A stretch of 64,000 bases of DNA from Desulfovibrio inopinatus DSM 10711 (GTDB taxonomy: Bacteria > Desulfobacterota > Desulfovibrionia > Desulfovibrionales > Desulfovibrionaceae). A model generated the notes under the pieces. It had not been told where the DNA came from. It made no database searches and saw nothing but the letters and a program-made list of their open reading frames with translations. Positions 32,243 to 40,168 of this stretch are shown one piece after another (the first letter of the stretch is position 1; every line of letters begins with the position of its first letter). The stretch is taken from contig NZ_KE386878.1 in assembly GCF_000429305.1 (NCBI RefSeq), positions 177,036 through 241,035 of the forward strand. Reading direction: 5' to 3'. Both the position numbers and the translations under genes were made by a program.

Positions 32243-33289
32243 ATGGCCACAATTCGATTGGCACAATCCGTCAAAGCAGCCGGTTGAGCCGCTAAAATTA
32301 CTCCAGGGGACCTGGAGGATATTTTAAGTGATCTCAATGTGCCTCGTGATGCACGCGTGCTTGTTGGGCTTCAAGACAACGAGGATGCTGCTATTGTGGA
32401 GTTTCCAGATGGACAGGCTCTTGTCCAAACACTCGATTTTTTTACTCCTCTTGTCGACGATCCTTATGAATTTGGTCAGATCGCTGCAGCAAATGCTTTG
32501 TCCGATATTTATGCCATGGGCGGAACCCCGTTATGTGCGATGAATATTGTCTGCTTTCCTATACAGACCATGGACAAAAGCATTTTGCGCTCTATTTTGC
32601 GAGGCGGAGTCGATAAAGTTCTTGAAGCCGGCGCTGCTCCTGTTGGAGGGCATAGCGTAGAAGATGCCGAGATTAAATTTGGCTTATCTGTTTCTGGAGT
32701 TGTTGACCCTGATCGTTATGCAAGTAACCGAGGATTGCGCCCTGGCGATCGTCTCATTTTAACCAAACCCATTGGAACCGGTGTTTTGGCCACTGCAATC
32801 AAAGCCGATTGGGAAGGCGCCACTTCTTTTTCGCGCGATTTGTTTCGATGGGCCTCACGACTCAACGCAACTGCTGGGCAAGCTGTGCGTGAATTCGGAC
32901 TTAAAGGAGCGACGGATATAACTGGCTTTGGACTAGGAGGGCATCTTTTGGAGATGGCACAAGCATCGACTGTTGATGTTGTGCTTGACTCAACATCCGT
33001 ACCGCTTTTACCCGGAGCATACGACCTCGCATCAATTGGTCTTGTGCCGGCTGGAAGTTTTGCCAACAAACGTTTTTTTTCATGCTCCGTCGATATTCAT
33101 CCAGATGTTGACCCTGTCTTTGTCGATCTTTTTTTCGATGCTCAAACATCTGGCGGACTGGTGCTTGCTGTGCCGGAGAAATTTGTTGAATCGGTTCAGG
33201 CCATGTTGTTGCAGGAAGGGGACTTGGCTGCTGTTATTGGCCACGTCACAGCTCGTGAAACACAGGCGAGTATGCTCCATATCCGATGA
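32243..33289 (+). CDS. selD: Selenide, water dikinase (selenoprotein, in-frame UGA)
   Basis: SelD makes selenophosphate from selenide and ATP, the selenium donor for selenocysteine and selenouridine. From ATG 32243 (AGGAGA eight bases upstream) the frame runs 348 residues if UGA at 32285-32287 is read as selenocysteine. That Sec15 falls in the catalytic motif AAG-Sec-AAK, where E. coli has the essential Cys17 followed by Gly, Cys and Lys20. The rest is a full SelD, with AAANALSDIYAMGGTPLCAM and TDITGFGLGGHLLEMAQ. A SECIS-like hairpin follows the UGA. Calling the gene only from an internal ATG would lose the active site. Confidence 0.95.
32293..32326 (+). promoter_or_regulatory. SECIS-like hairpin for selD selenocysteine insertion
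   Basis: Six bases after the UGA codon a two-part hairpin can form. TAAAAT (32293-32298) pairs with ATTTTA (32321-32326). After a small internal loop, CTCCAGG (32301-32307) pairs with CCTGGAG (32311-32317) around the triloop GGA. Bacterial SECIS elements lie inside the coding region immediately downstream of UGA with a GC-rich apical stem, as here. SelB binding itself cannot be seen. Confidence 0.8.
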
Positions 33290-33418
33290 CACTTTTTTGG
33301 ATGTGAGAATGCAAACAAAGTAGACATTTCGAGTTTCGCGGCGTATTTAATCACAGTTTTGCAGATACGAAACAACGCCACGAGAGTGTTGATTCACGTT
33401 CACTTCAAGGAGGAGACA

Positions 33419-33928
33419 TTGGAAAAGAATGGCAACGAAAAGGTCATAGTTTTGGATGAAGCAAAATCTCGCATGCAGGAAAAGGAACAAGAACTGCGTG
33501 CTGAAATTATGACGAAAACTGCCCATGACATGGGGCGTGTCGGCATGATTATCGCCATGCTGGCCGTCGTTATCGCTGTTGTGCTTTATTTTGCTGGCAC
33601 GAAAAAAATGGCCGGACTTCAAGAGCATATGCATGAGATGGACACGCAGATTGCTAGCGCTATGGAAGAATCCAAGAATGTTGCCAGCGCCGTTGACGCT
33701 GTAAAGGGTGACATGACTGGACTTTCCCAGACTGTGGGTACATTTGATTCGCGTCTGGCTGAGCTTGAAACTTTGCCTGAAAAAACGAAAAAGATTATTT
33801 ATAACAACATGTTAGTTCAGATTGCTCAGCAGGCTGCTTTTCTGCGTACACAGCTTGATTCCCAGTCTCAGACTGAGAAGCTGACGCAGGCCATTGAACT
33901 GCTGCAGCAGGTGCAGTCTGAAGAATAA
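33419..33928 (+). CDS. Membrane-anchored coiled-coil protein, function unknown
   Basis: Not recognised as a named family. The 169-residue product from TTG 33419 is supported by AGGAGGAG directly upstream. A charged N-terminal helix (residues 1-38) precedes one strongly hydrophobic segment (about 41-60, VGMIIAMLAVVIAVVLYFAG). A long Glu/Gln/Ala-rich region to the end is predicted coiled coil, with heptad-like spacing. The topology suggests an inner-membrane protein with a long helical domain on one side. It is monocistronic, bounded by a terminator at 33951-33981. Confidence 0.75.
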   Translation: MEKNGNEKVIVLDEAKSRMQEKEQELRAEIMTKTAHDMGRVGMIIAMLAVVIAVVLYFAGTKKMAGLQEHMHEMDTQIASAMEESKNVASAVDAVKGDMTGLSQTVGTFDSRLAELETLPEKTKKIIYNNMLVQIAQQAAFLRTQLDSQSQTEKLTQAIELLQQVQSEE

Positions 33929-33950
33929 TCTGACTCGCCTTTTTTTCATG

Positions 33951-33981
33951 AAAAACCGGGCGACTTCGTCCGGTTTTTTTT
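33951..33981 (+). terminator. Rho-independent terminator after the coiled-coil gene
   Basis: The arms AAAAACCGGGCG and CGTCCGGTTTTT (33951-33962, 33967-33978) pair with one G-T pair around an ACTT loop, followed by a T-run reaching 33981. It lies 22 bases after the stop of the gene at 33419-33928 and before mobB. Confidence 0.88.
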
Positions 33982-34006
33982 GGCCTATACATGTGGAGAA
34001 TGATGA

Positions 34007-34735
34007 ATGATTGCCGTGAAGATTGTAGGTTTTAAAAAATCGGGTAAAACTACTCTGACTGTCGATCTCGTTGCCGAACTCATGCGGCGCAATGTGCAGA
34101 CCGCAGCTGCCAAATCGACGCATCAACTCACGCTGGATAAGGCCGATACTGATACCGCCAGATTGCTGGAAGTTGCGACGTCTGTCGCCGCATTGGCACC
34201 GACCCAATGTGGCGTTGCTTTTCCTGAAAAGCGTTCGTTACTCGACTTGCTCCCCTTGCTACGCGGCGAAGCTCTTGTCGTTGAGGGGGGCAAAGCGTTA
34301 GGATTTTTGCCGCAAATTGTTGTCCTGCGCGATCCATCTGAAGCAGCTGATCTTGGAGCTGTCCCTGGTGGTATTACTCTGGCAACGTTTGGCTCGATTG
34401 CTGTCCCAGGCATTCCGCACGTTGAAACCGTGGCGGATTTAGCTGATATTGTTTTAGCGCAAGGCTTTCTCCTTCCTGGGCTTGATTGTTCTGCATGTGG
34501 CTTTGAAACGTGCCGTGAGATGGCGGCCCGCATTGTATCCGGTCAGTGTTCTCGTTCAGACTGCAAAGCGACTTCGTCGGAGCTTTCAATTTCAGTCGGA
34601 GGTGCCGAACTCGGACTCAATCCTTTTGTCGCATCGATTGTGGCCGGCAGTATTCGCGGTATGCTTGCCCAGCTCAAAGGATATGCTGGAACAGACGTTC
34701 ACATTCATCTCAAGGGAGGCGGGAAATCTACCTGA
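34007..34735 (+). CDS. mobB: MobB-type protein fused to an Fe-S domain
   Basis: MobB binds GTP and assists attachment of guanine nucleotide to molybdopterin for molybdo- and tungstoenzymes. The N-terminal part has the P-loop GFKKSGKTT at residues 8-16 and Asp/Glu motifs such as LVVEGGKALG. After residue 157 comes LPGLDCSACGFETCREMAAR with Cys161, Cys164, Cys169, Cys181 and Cys186. This pattern is like the 4Fe-4S FeS domain (PF04060) of RnfB/AcsC-type proteins. That domain is absent from E. coli MobB. No moa/mob neighbour lies nearby. Confidence 0.85.
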   Translation: MIAVKIVGFKKSGKTTLTVDLVAELMRRNVQTAAAKSTHQLTLDKADTDTARLLEVATSVAALAPTQCGVAFPEKRSLLDLLPLLRGEALVVEGGKALGFLPQIVVLRDPSEAADLGAVPGGITLATFGSIAVPGIPHVETVADLADIVLAQGFLLPGLDCSACGFETCREMAARIVSGQCSRSDCKATSSELSISVGGAELGLNPFVASIVAGSIRGMLAQLKGYAGTDVHIHLKGGGKST

Positions 34736-34775
34736 GGTAAGTGCTTGCTATTTCACCGGGAATATATCATATAAC

Positions 34776-34802
34776 AAGGGAAAACATTAATTTTCCTTTT
34801 TT
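34776..34802 (+). terminator. Rho-independent terminator after mobB
   Basis: AAGGGAAAA (34776-34784) pairs with TTTTCCTTT (34791-34799) with one G-T pair around CATTAA, and the T-run continues to 34802. It lies 41 bases after the mobB stop and 16 bases before the next start. Confidence 0.75.
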
Positions 34803-34817
34803 ATCAGGGGTCCTGGG

Positions 34818-36287
34818 ATGGTCGAAAAAAATTTGACAGACGAATTCACCCTGGACACAATACGTCCGAATGATGTTCCCAATCCATTATCACCGTTTGG
34901 TAAACTGCGGCTTATGAGTGTTCAAAAGCGTATCCATGAGAAAATAGACGACTATACAGAGTATAATTTTAATCCTGAACAAAGTTCAGCGCTCAATATT
35001 TTTTTCGATCTCGCCCAAGAATTCAACGATGTTGAAGATCTCTACGCTATTTGCGTAATGATCCCTAAAATCCTCTTTAGTCTTGACGCTACATTATATA
35101 TTTTACAGTCGGAAGGGGATGTTGTTGTTCGATCAACCCTGCAAGAGAGCCCCGTTGCAACCCCAGATCTCTGTGAACTGCCTTTACCTGTTCAACCGAA
35201 ACACGTTGACGGACGTTATATCATCCCCATCAAAGGGAATCACGAGTTGATCTCTCTTCTGCCATTCGATTGCCAAGGGGATATCATTGGTGTTTTGGAA
35301 ATATATCCCACCAAGACATTATGCGAGCATGATCGACTTTTTTGGGAGCGATATGCGAATCGTATCGGATACCAGTTGCATAATCGTATTATTGGTCAAA
35401 AAAATCGAGAACATATTCAATTCATTCGTACCCTCGTAAAAGATATCGGGCACAATGTTATTGTTCCCAATATGTACTTCAAATTGTTTTATCGTCGATT
35501 GGATGCCAGAATTAATCTCATCGACGAGTTCGCGCAAAAACTTGACGGTGTTTTAGAACGGTGTGAAGCACAAGGTGCTTTGGATAGAGAGCGACGCCAG
35601 GAACTGACGGACGAAATGGGGTATATCTATAAGGGGTTACGCGACCAATATAAGCAAATTTACAATCATTATAAAAATACGAGTCTTTTTCTGGAAACGT
35701 TATTGCGACGAAGTCATTTTGAAAAAGGGCGATACGTTCTTGAAAAGCGTGCGTGTAATTTCAAAAGCCAAATCATTGACCCACAACTTGAACGATTCCG
35801 GCCTCGTTTGGCTGAGCGCCAAGTTGAAATCGATACATCGCTTGGTGGTGTTCCTGATGAAGAGATTGAGGTCGTTGCCGATATTGGCCTTATAAGCCAA
35901 GTCTATTCGAATCTGTTTTCCAATGCGGTGAAATATGCCCGTGAAGTGGATGACCGCGGGCGGCTTCGAAAGTTTTTGTCGTATGGCTGGGATGTGATGA
36001 AGAATTATTTTGGGCCGGGACGTGATGGAGTGAAGCTCAACGTGTTTTCTTCTGGTCCACCTTTGAGTAAGGAGGAATCGTCCAATCTTTTTGACGAAGG
36101 GTTTCGTGGGGTCAATGCCAAGGGAGAGTACGGAACAGGCCATGGATTGTATTTTATTCGAGAAGTTGTTCGTCTCCATGGTGGAGTGTGTGGATATGAA
36201 CCCACACCTCAGGGAAATAATTTCTATTTTATTTTACCCCGCGATCTTGGACCAGAAAGCGACGCCTGCGATTTGCGCACGGCGTAA
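34818..36287 (+). CDS. Soluble histidine-kinase-like protein with GAF-like sensor region
   Basis: A 489-residue protein with no membrane segment. Residues about 60-190 resemble a GAF sensor (SLLPFDCQGDIIGVLEIYPT then a conserved ERYANRIGYQLHNR). A possible H-box has His212 in VKDIGHNVIVPN. A long helical linker (about 230-300) leads to the HATPase domain, with N-box QVYSNLFSNAVKYA (Asn365, Asn369) and the G2 box GTGHGLYFIREVV. The usual G1 Asp is replaced by SSGPPL. No response regulator gene is adjacent. Its stop overlaps the possible start of the next gene. Confidence 0.75.
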   Translation: MVEKNLTDEFTLDTIRPNDVPNPLSPFGKLRLMSVQKRIHEKIDDYTEYNFNPEQSSALNIFFDLAQEFNDVEDLYAICVMIPKILFSLDATLYILQSEGDVVVRSTLQESPVATPDLCELPLPVQPKHVDGRYIIPIKGNHELISLLPFDCQGDIIGVLEIYPTKTLCEHDRLFWERYANRIGYQLHNRIIGQKNREHIQFIRTLVKDIGHNVIVPNMYFKLFYRRLDARINLIDEFAQKLDGVLERCEAQGALDRERRQELTDEMGYIYKGLRDQYKQIYNHYKNTSLFLETLLRRSHFEKGRYVLEKRACNFKSQIIDPQLERFRPRLAERQVEIDTSLGGVPDEEIEVVADIGLISQVYSNLFSNAVKYAREVDDRGRLRKFLSYGWDVMKNYFGPGRDGVKLNVFSSGPPLSKEESSNLFDEGFRGVNAKGEYGTGHGLYFIREVVRLHGGVCGYEPTPQGNNFYFILPRDLGPESDACDLRTA

Positions 36288-37240
36288 TGTCACTTCAAAT
36301 TCACTGCAACCAGATCATTCTCTTGTCGTCATCTTCTCGCACTACTCTTTCGATGCATGATCGGCGTCTTATCGCTTGGGATGGATTGCGTATGCAAGTC
36401 CCTGAAGATTGGGTTCCTGGGCGGATTGGCAAGGGAGAGATAGGGCTTGAGAATGCTGTTGGACCGCTACTTGAAGCAAAGTGGTCTGTAAGTCGTCCGA
36501 GAAAAACGCTGGACCAGGCTGTACGTGAAATTCGTCGACGCCTCCCTTCTTCTGCACGTTTTGAAACGCGTTCTGCACAGGTATGGCCTTTTGCAGTCGA
36601 TTCACCACAAGGATTTGATGTCGTCTATTTTGGCCGGACAGACAAACTGAATGTTCAGGAATTGGGAGCCGTGCTGTGTTGTCGACGCTGTGGCCGTATT
36701 GTTATTGTACAATCACGTCTTCTTGCAGATTTTTATAAACAATTCGCTCAAGTTTTTTCTTCATTGACCGATCTATGTACTGAAAAGCGTGTGGATTGGA
36801 TGGTCTACGATATCCGCATTCGACTCGCTCCTGCCTGGGCATTATCCTCATCGTCATTTGCCCCGGGGCGATTTGATATTGAATTTGTCCGCGGACACGA
36901 CACATTACGATTGTATCGATTTGCTCCAGCCGATGTACTCTTGCGACGATTTTCATTTGAACAACTCGTGCAAGAAGGGGTTGTCGCTGCGTTTTCCGGC
37001 CGATTACAAGTGATGTCCGAAGATGAAGAAAATTGCATTTGGGTCGATACGATCAGGCCCCAAGGATTGGGTGGAGCTCTGTACGATCTTATGGCAAAAA
37101 CAAGTCGACGGCCATATCGGGTCGCGCAATTTTGGCATGTGGCAACTGCCAATAAGCTTCTAGGGATCTTGCTTTCATCGCGTCATGTCGTGACACGTGA
37201 TGATCTCAATCCATTTGTGTCTGCATATGCGACTTTTTAA
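36287..37240 (+). CDS. Conserved-type protein of unknown function upstream of PqqD-like gene
   Basis: Not recognised. Up to 317 residues, soluble, with no signal peptide or membrane segment. The start is uncertain: ATG 36287 overlaps the preceding stop, but ATG 36353 gives MHDRRLIAWDGLRMQVPEDW, a more protein-like beginning. A Cys pair occurs in VLCCRRCGRIVIVQ, reminiscent of a half zinc knuckle. It overlaps the PqqD-like gene by 14 bases, so the two proteins are probably made together and may work together. No catalytic motif is visible. Confidence 0.65.
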   Translation: MSLQIHCNQIILLSSSSRTTLSMHDRRLIAWDGLRMQVPEDWVPGRIGKGEIGLENAVGPLLEAKWSVSRPRKTLDQAVREIRRRLPSSARFETRSAQVWPFAVDSPQGFDVVYFGRTDKLNVQELGAVLCCRRCGRIVIVQSRLLADFYKQFAQVFSSLTDLCTEKRVDWMVYDIRIRLAPAWALSSSSFAPGRFDIEFVRGHDTLRLYRFAPADVLLRRFSFEQLVQEGVVAAFSGRLQVMSEDEENCIWVDTIRPQGLGGALYDLMAKTSRRPYRVAQFWHVATANKLLGILLSSRHVVTRDDLNPFVSAYATF

Positions 37241-37646
37241 AAAAATAAATCCCAAGGGGACCACGAGTTCGCCTTCTCGAAATGTTTCGCTTGATATGTG
37301 TCCGGTCAAGAATCGGCAGGTGAGTGAAGAGCGTCTTGCATCCGGAGTGATACGCTTGTCGTATCCTGTAACCGTGAAACCATGGTTTGCATCGCTCGCC
37401 AAGCGATTTGGTGCATGGGATGGAAAACCCACGCAAAAAACGATTGAACTTGATGAGATGGGAACGGCAGCGTGGGAACTGATCGATGGGCACAATCGAT
37501 TTCTTGACCTTGTCGATACTTTTGCGAAACGCTACAATCTTCAAAACAGAGAGGCCGAAACGAGTCTGGCGGCGTTTTTACGGGAACTCGGTCGGCGTGG
37601 CTTAATTGCTTTGGCTGAACGTGATACAGCGAGTGAGAAGCGGTAG
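37227..37646 (+). CDS. PqqD-family peptide-binding (RRE-like) protein
   Basis: A 139-residue product from ATG 37227 (MRLFKKINPKGTTSSPSRNV). Residues about 60-135 match the PqqD/RRE winged-helix fold: TIELDEMGTAAWELIDGHNR, then DLVDTFAKRYNLQNREAETS and FLRELGRRGLIAL. PqqD-like domains present precursor peptides to radical-SAM or other modifying enzymes. No such enzyme or small precursor gene is found next to it, so the partner must be elsewhere or the upstream unknown protein. It closes the + strand group; a hairpin follows. Confidence 0.8.
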   Translation: MRLFKKINPKGTTSSPSRNVSLDMCPVKNRQVSEERLASGVIRLSYPVTVKPWFASLAKRFGAWDGKPTQKTIELDEMGTAAWELIDGHNRFLDLVDTFAKRYNLQNREAETSLAAFLRELGRRGLIALAERDTASEKR

Positions 37647-37667
37647 TATGATGCATCCCCGGAAGGG

Positions 37668-37719
37668 GGGCCGGCGTTTCGCGTTAACGAGGCGTACTTT
37701 TACTTGAAAATGCCGGCCC
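37668..37719. terminator. Inverted repeat between convergent genes (bidirectional)
   Basis: GGGCCGGCGTTT (37668-37679) pairs with AAATGCCGGCCC (37708-37719), 12 bp with one G-T pair, around a 28-base loop. It lies between the + strand PqqD-like gene and the - strand punA, so it could end both transcripts. The loop is long and T-runs are short, so termination strength is uncertain. Confidence 0.5.
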
Positions 37720-37726
37720 ACAGGTA

Positions 37727-38554
37727 CTATGCGATTTGAGGAAGAATGTGGCTGAGAAGTCGGACAAGCTTATCGCAGGCTGCTCCGGCTGTGGCAACAA
37801 CCTGTTCGAGACTCACTTTTGCCATGCAGTCGGGTAAATTTTGGTTTGCCAAACACGACAACCCGAGAATATCCATACCCATATGCATGGCCGCCAATGC
37901 TTCCATGACGGTGGACATACCGATTGCATCGGCACCAAGCATTTTGAACATACGTGTTTCAGCAGGTGTTTCGAGGTTGGGGCCGACGACACCAGCGTAT
38001 ACGCCCTGGTATAACGGGATGCCGAGTTGCAGAGCCTGCTTCGCGCAGAGGTCGAGAAGCACTCGCGAATAAATTTCGCTTGCATCGGGAAAGCGTGGAC
38101 CCCAATTGTCGACATTGGGACCGATAAGAGGCGAGGTTCCCGTAAAGTTTATATGGTCGGTAATCGCCATGATTTCCCCCTCGTGAAAGAGGGGGTTGAT
38201 TGCGCCGGCTGCATTCGTCAAAATGAGTTTTTTGACACCGAGAACCCCGAGCGTACGTACGCTCATAACAACTTGTGCAGGACTGTATCCTTCATACAGA
38301 TGAAATCGACCTTGGAAAAGGTAGACCTGTGTATCGGCGACTGATCCTACAACAAGTTGGCCAGCATGGCTTTCCACTGTGGAAACCGGGAAATTCGGAA
38401 TGGCGGTATAGGGAGTGATAATAGGGTCTTCTAGGAGATCGACCACTCCTCCAAGCCCGGTTCCAGCTATGATGCCGATAGTTTTGGGCGGTTGTTGAGG
38501 GAGGTTTTTGTGCAAATATGCCGCTGCGTTCTGGACAATATCTTGAATTTGCAT
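37727..38554 (-). CDS. punA: Purine nucleoside phosphorylase, class I
   Basis: Cleaves purine (deoxy)ribonucleosides with phosphate to base and ribose-1-phosphate, for purine salvage. The 275-residue product begins MQIQDIVQNAAAYLHKNL. It shows the phosphate-binding GIIAGTGLGGVVDLL, FQGRFHLYEGYSPAQVV and LILTNAAGAINPLF, then YAGVVGPNLETPAETRMFKM with LGADAIGMSTVMEALAA. These mark the trimeric class I family. The frame is open further upstream, but this Met gives the family N-terminus. Monocistronic, divergent from motA. Confidence 0.93.
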   Translation of the reverse strand: MQIQDIVQNAAAYLHKNLPQQPPKTIGIIAGTGLGGVVDLLEDPIITPYTAIPNFPVSTVESHAGQLVVGSVADTQVYLFQGRFHLYEGYSPAQVVMSVRTLGVLGVKKLILTNAAGAINPLFHEGEIMAITDHINFTGTSPLIGPNVDNWGPRFPDASEIYSRVLLDLCAKQALQLGIPLYQGVYAGVVGPNLETPAETRMFKMLGADAIGMSTVMEALAAMHMGMDILGLSCLANQNLPDCMAKVSLEQVVATAGAACDKLVRLLSHILPQIA

Positions 38555-38679
38555 AATTCTCCGGGTGCTCGAGGGTAACAATACTGTCGTTCTGTTTTGA
38601 TACGACATACACAAGATTACTACTGTAAAGGCGCTTCGTTTACTACGCGTACCCCGGAAAAAAAACCAGAGGCCGCTCC

Positions 38680-39438
38680 ATGGATATTTCTACGTTACTT
38701 GGATTGACAACCGGCGTTGGACTTGTATTGGGCGCGATCTTCATGGGGGGAACCCTCCGTGAATTCGTTAACTTACCAAGCCTTATGATCGTCGCCGGTG
38801 GGACTTTGGCGGCTGTTTGTGTCGCATTTCCTTTCGAGGAGGTGGTCCAGGCATTTTATGCTGGATTTAAAATTTTTGCCTCACGGAAAGTCAAGGACAG
38901 CGAAGTCGTCAATATCATGGTCCGGGTAGCGGAAATAAGTCGCCGTGAAGGTCTCCTTGCTCTTGAAAATATTCAGACTGAAAACACCGTCTTGAAAAAA
39001 GCCTGTCAGCTTATTGCAGATAATGCCGATCCTACCTTGATTCGAGATACATTACATATTGAAATCGCATCAATGAAACGTCGCCATCTTATTGGTGAAA
39101 ATGTTTTCAAATCATTTGGTTCTTTTGCTCCCGCTTTTGGGATGATCGGTACACTCATCGGTCTCGTCCAAATGCTGACGCGATTGGAAGATCCCAAAAC
39201 CGTCGGCCCAGCCATGGCTGTTGCCATCATCACCACTTTTTATGGGTCGATCATGGCAAACCTCTTGTTTTTACCAATTGCCGGTAAACTCCGAGCCCGA
39301 ACGCAGCAGGAAGTCTTGCACCTGGACATTATTTTCGAGGGAGCCAAGTGCATTCTTGAAAACAATAACCCGCGGCTTGTTTACGAGAAACTGTCTTCGT
39401 TCATGGCGCCAAAGGACAGAACCTATGATCGAAAATGA
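38680..39438 (+). CDS. motA: Flagellar motor stator protein MotA
   Basis: MotA forms the ion-channel stator with MotB. The 252 residues contain four hydrophobic segments (about 5-25, 32-50, 150-172, 182-200). Between them lies the cytoplasmic loop holding SRREGLLALENIQTENTVLK. FGSFAPAFGMIGTLIGLVQM carries the conserved proline region. It resembles the PomA-like short MotA type. Its last 14 bases overlap motB. Motility by a flagellum is implied, but no flagellar structural genes are in the window. Confidence 0.95.
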   Translation: MDISTLLGLTTGVGLVLGAIFMGGTLREFVNLPSLMIVAGGTLAAVCVAFPFEEVVQAFYAGFKIFASRKVKDSEVVNIMVRVAEISRREGLLALENIQTENTVLKKACQLIADNADPTLIRDTLHIEIASMKRRHLIGENVFKSFGSFAPAFGMIGTLIGLVQMLTRLEDPKTVGPAMAVAIITTFYGSIMANLLFLPIAGKLRARTQQEVLHLDIIFEGAKCILENNNPRLVYEKLSSFMAPKDRTYDRK

Positions 39439-40162
39439 TGAATTCGAAATAGACGACGAAAAGGAAAATGAATGTGGAGAGCAGTGGCTGACAACGTTCG
39501 CTGACATCTCGCTTCTTTTGATGACATTCTTCGTTCTGCTGTATTCCATGTCCTCTCCGGATGTGGAAAAGTTTCTCGACTCGTTTCAGTCGGTCAAGAA
39601 GGCGCTTGGAGCCTCGGGCAAGCAACTGATGACGGGGCCGACATCACCAACCGAAGCCACGCTGCTTGTTGAACAGGCTCGGCTCAAACAGCAGATTCTA
39701 CGGGAACAACGCCGAACATATCAGGATTTTGAATCCTATGTTTCGCGAAAGGGTATTGAAGGTATTGTGGCGGCGAAACTTGATTCTGGGAAAATTACGA
39801 TCAAGGTGCCGTCCGAGGTGCTTTTTAAACGAGGAGATGCAGAATTAACGCCAGCAGGGCAACGTGTCCTCAAGAGTTTGAAAGACTACTTCATCAAAGT
39901 GCCTGACGAAACCATCAATATTCGAGGGTTTACAGACGATACCCCGCTTGAAATGGGGTCTCATTATAAAGATAATTGGGAATTGTCTGCGATGCGTGCC
40001 GTCAATGTGCTTCGATACTTTGTGTCGCAAGGAATGTCACCCAATAGATTGACAGCTACGGGGTTAGCTGATTTAGAACCCCTCTACCCAAACACGTCGG
40101 AGCAAAACAGGCAGAAGAACAGGCGCGTCGAGTTCGTCCTGGAAAAACGCATCGGGGGGTAG
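39425..40162 (+). CDS. motB: Flagellar motor stator protein MotB
   Basis: MotB anchors the stator to peptidoglycan. The 245-residue product from ATG 39425 starts with an acidic tail. Then comes WLTTFADISLLLMTFFVLLY with Asp27, the ion-binding residue equivalent to E. coli Asp32. The periplasmic OmpA-like domain has RGFTDDTPLEMGSHYKDNWE, ELSAMRAVNVLRYFV and the SEQNRQKNRRVEFVL ending. The upstream open frame inside motA lacks similarity. It overlaps motA and precedes the PilZ gene by six bases. Confidence 0.94.
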   Translation: MIENDEFEIDDEKENECGEQWLTTFADISLLLMTFFVLLYSMSSPDVEKFLDSFQSVKKALGASGKQLMTGPTSPTEATLLVEQARLKQQILREQRRTYQDFESYVSRKGIEGIVAAKLDSGKITIKVPSEVLFKRGDAELTPAGQRVLKSLKDYFIKVPDETINIRGFTDDTPLEMGSHYKDNWELSAMRAVNVLRYFVSQGMSPNRLTATGLADLEPLYPNTSEQNRQKNRRVEFVLEKRIGG

Positions 40163-40168
40163 CGCCAT

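Noticed and set aside
32339-33289. selD beginning at the internal ATG 32339
   Set aside because: It would omit the active-site residue; the upstream frame continues through a UGA with a SECIS-like hairpin and a good binding site at 32243.
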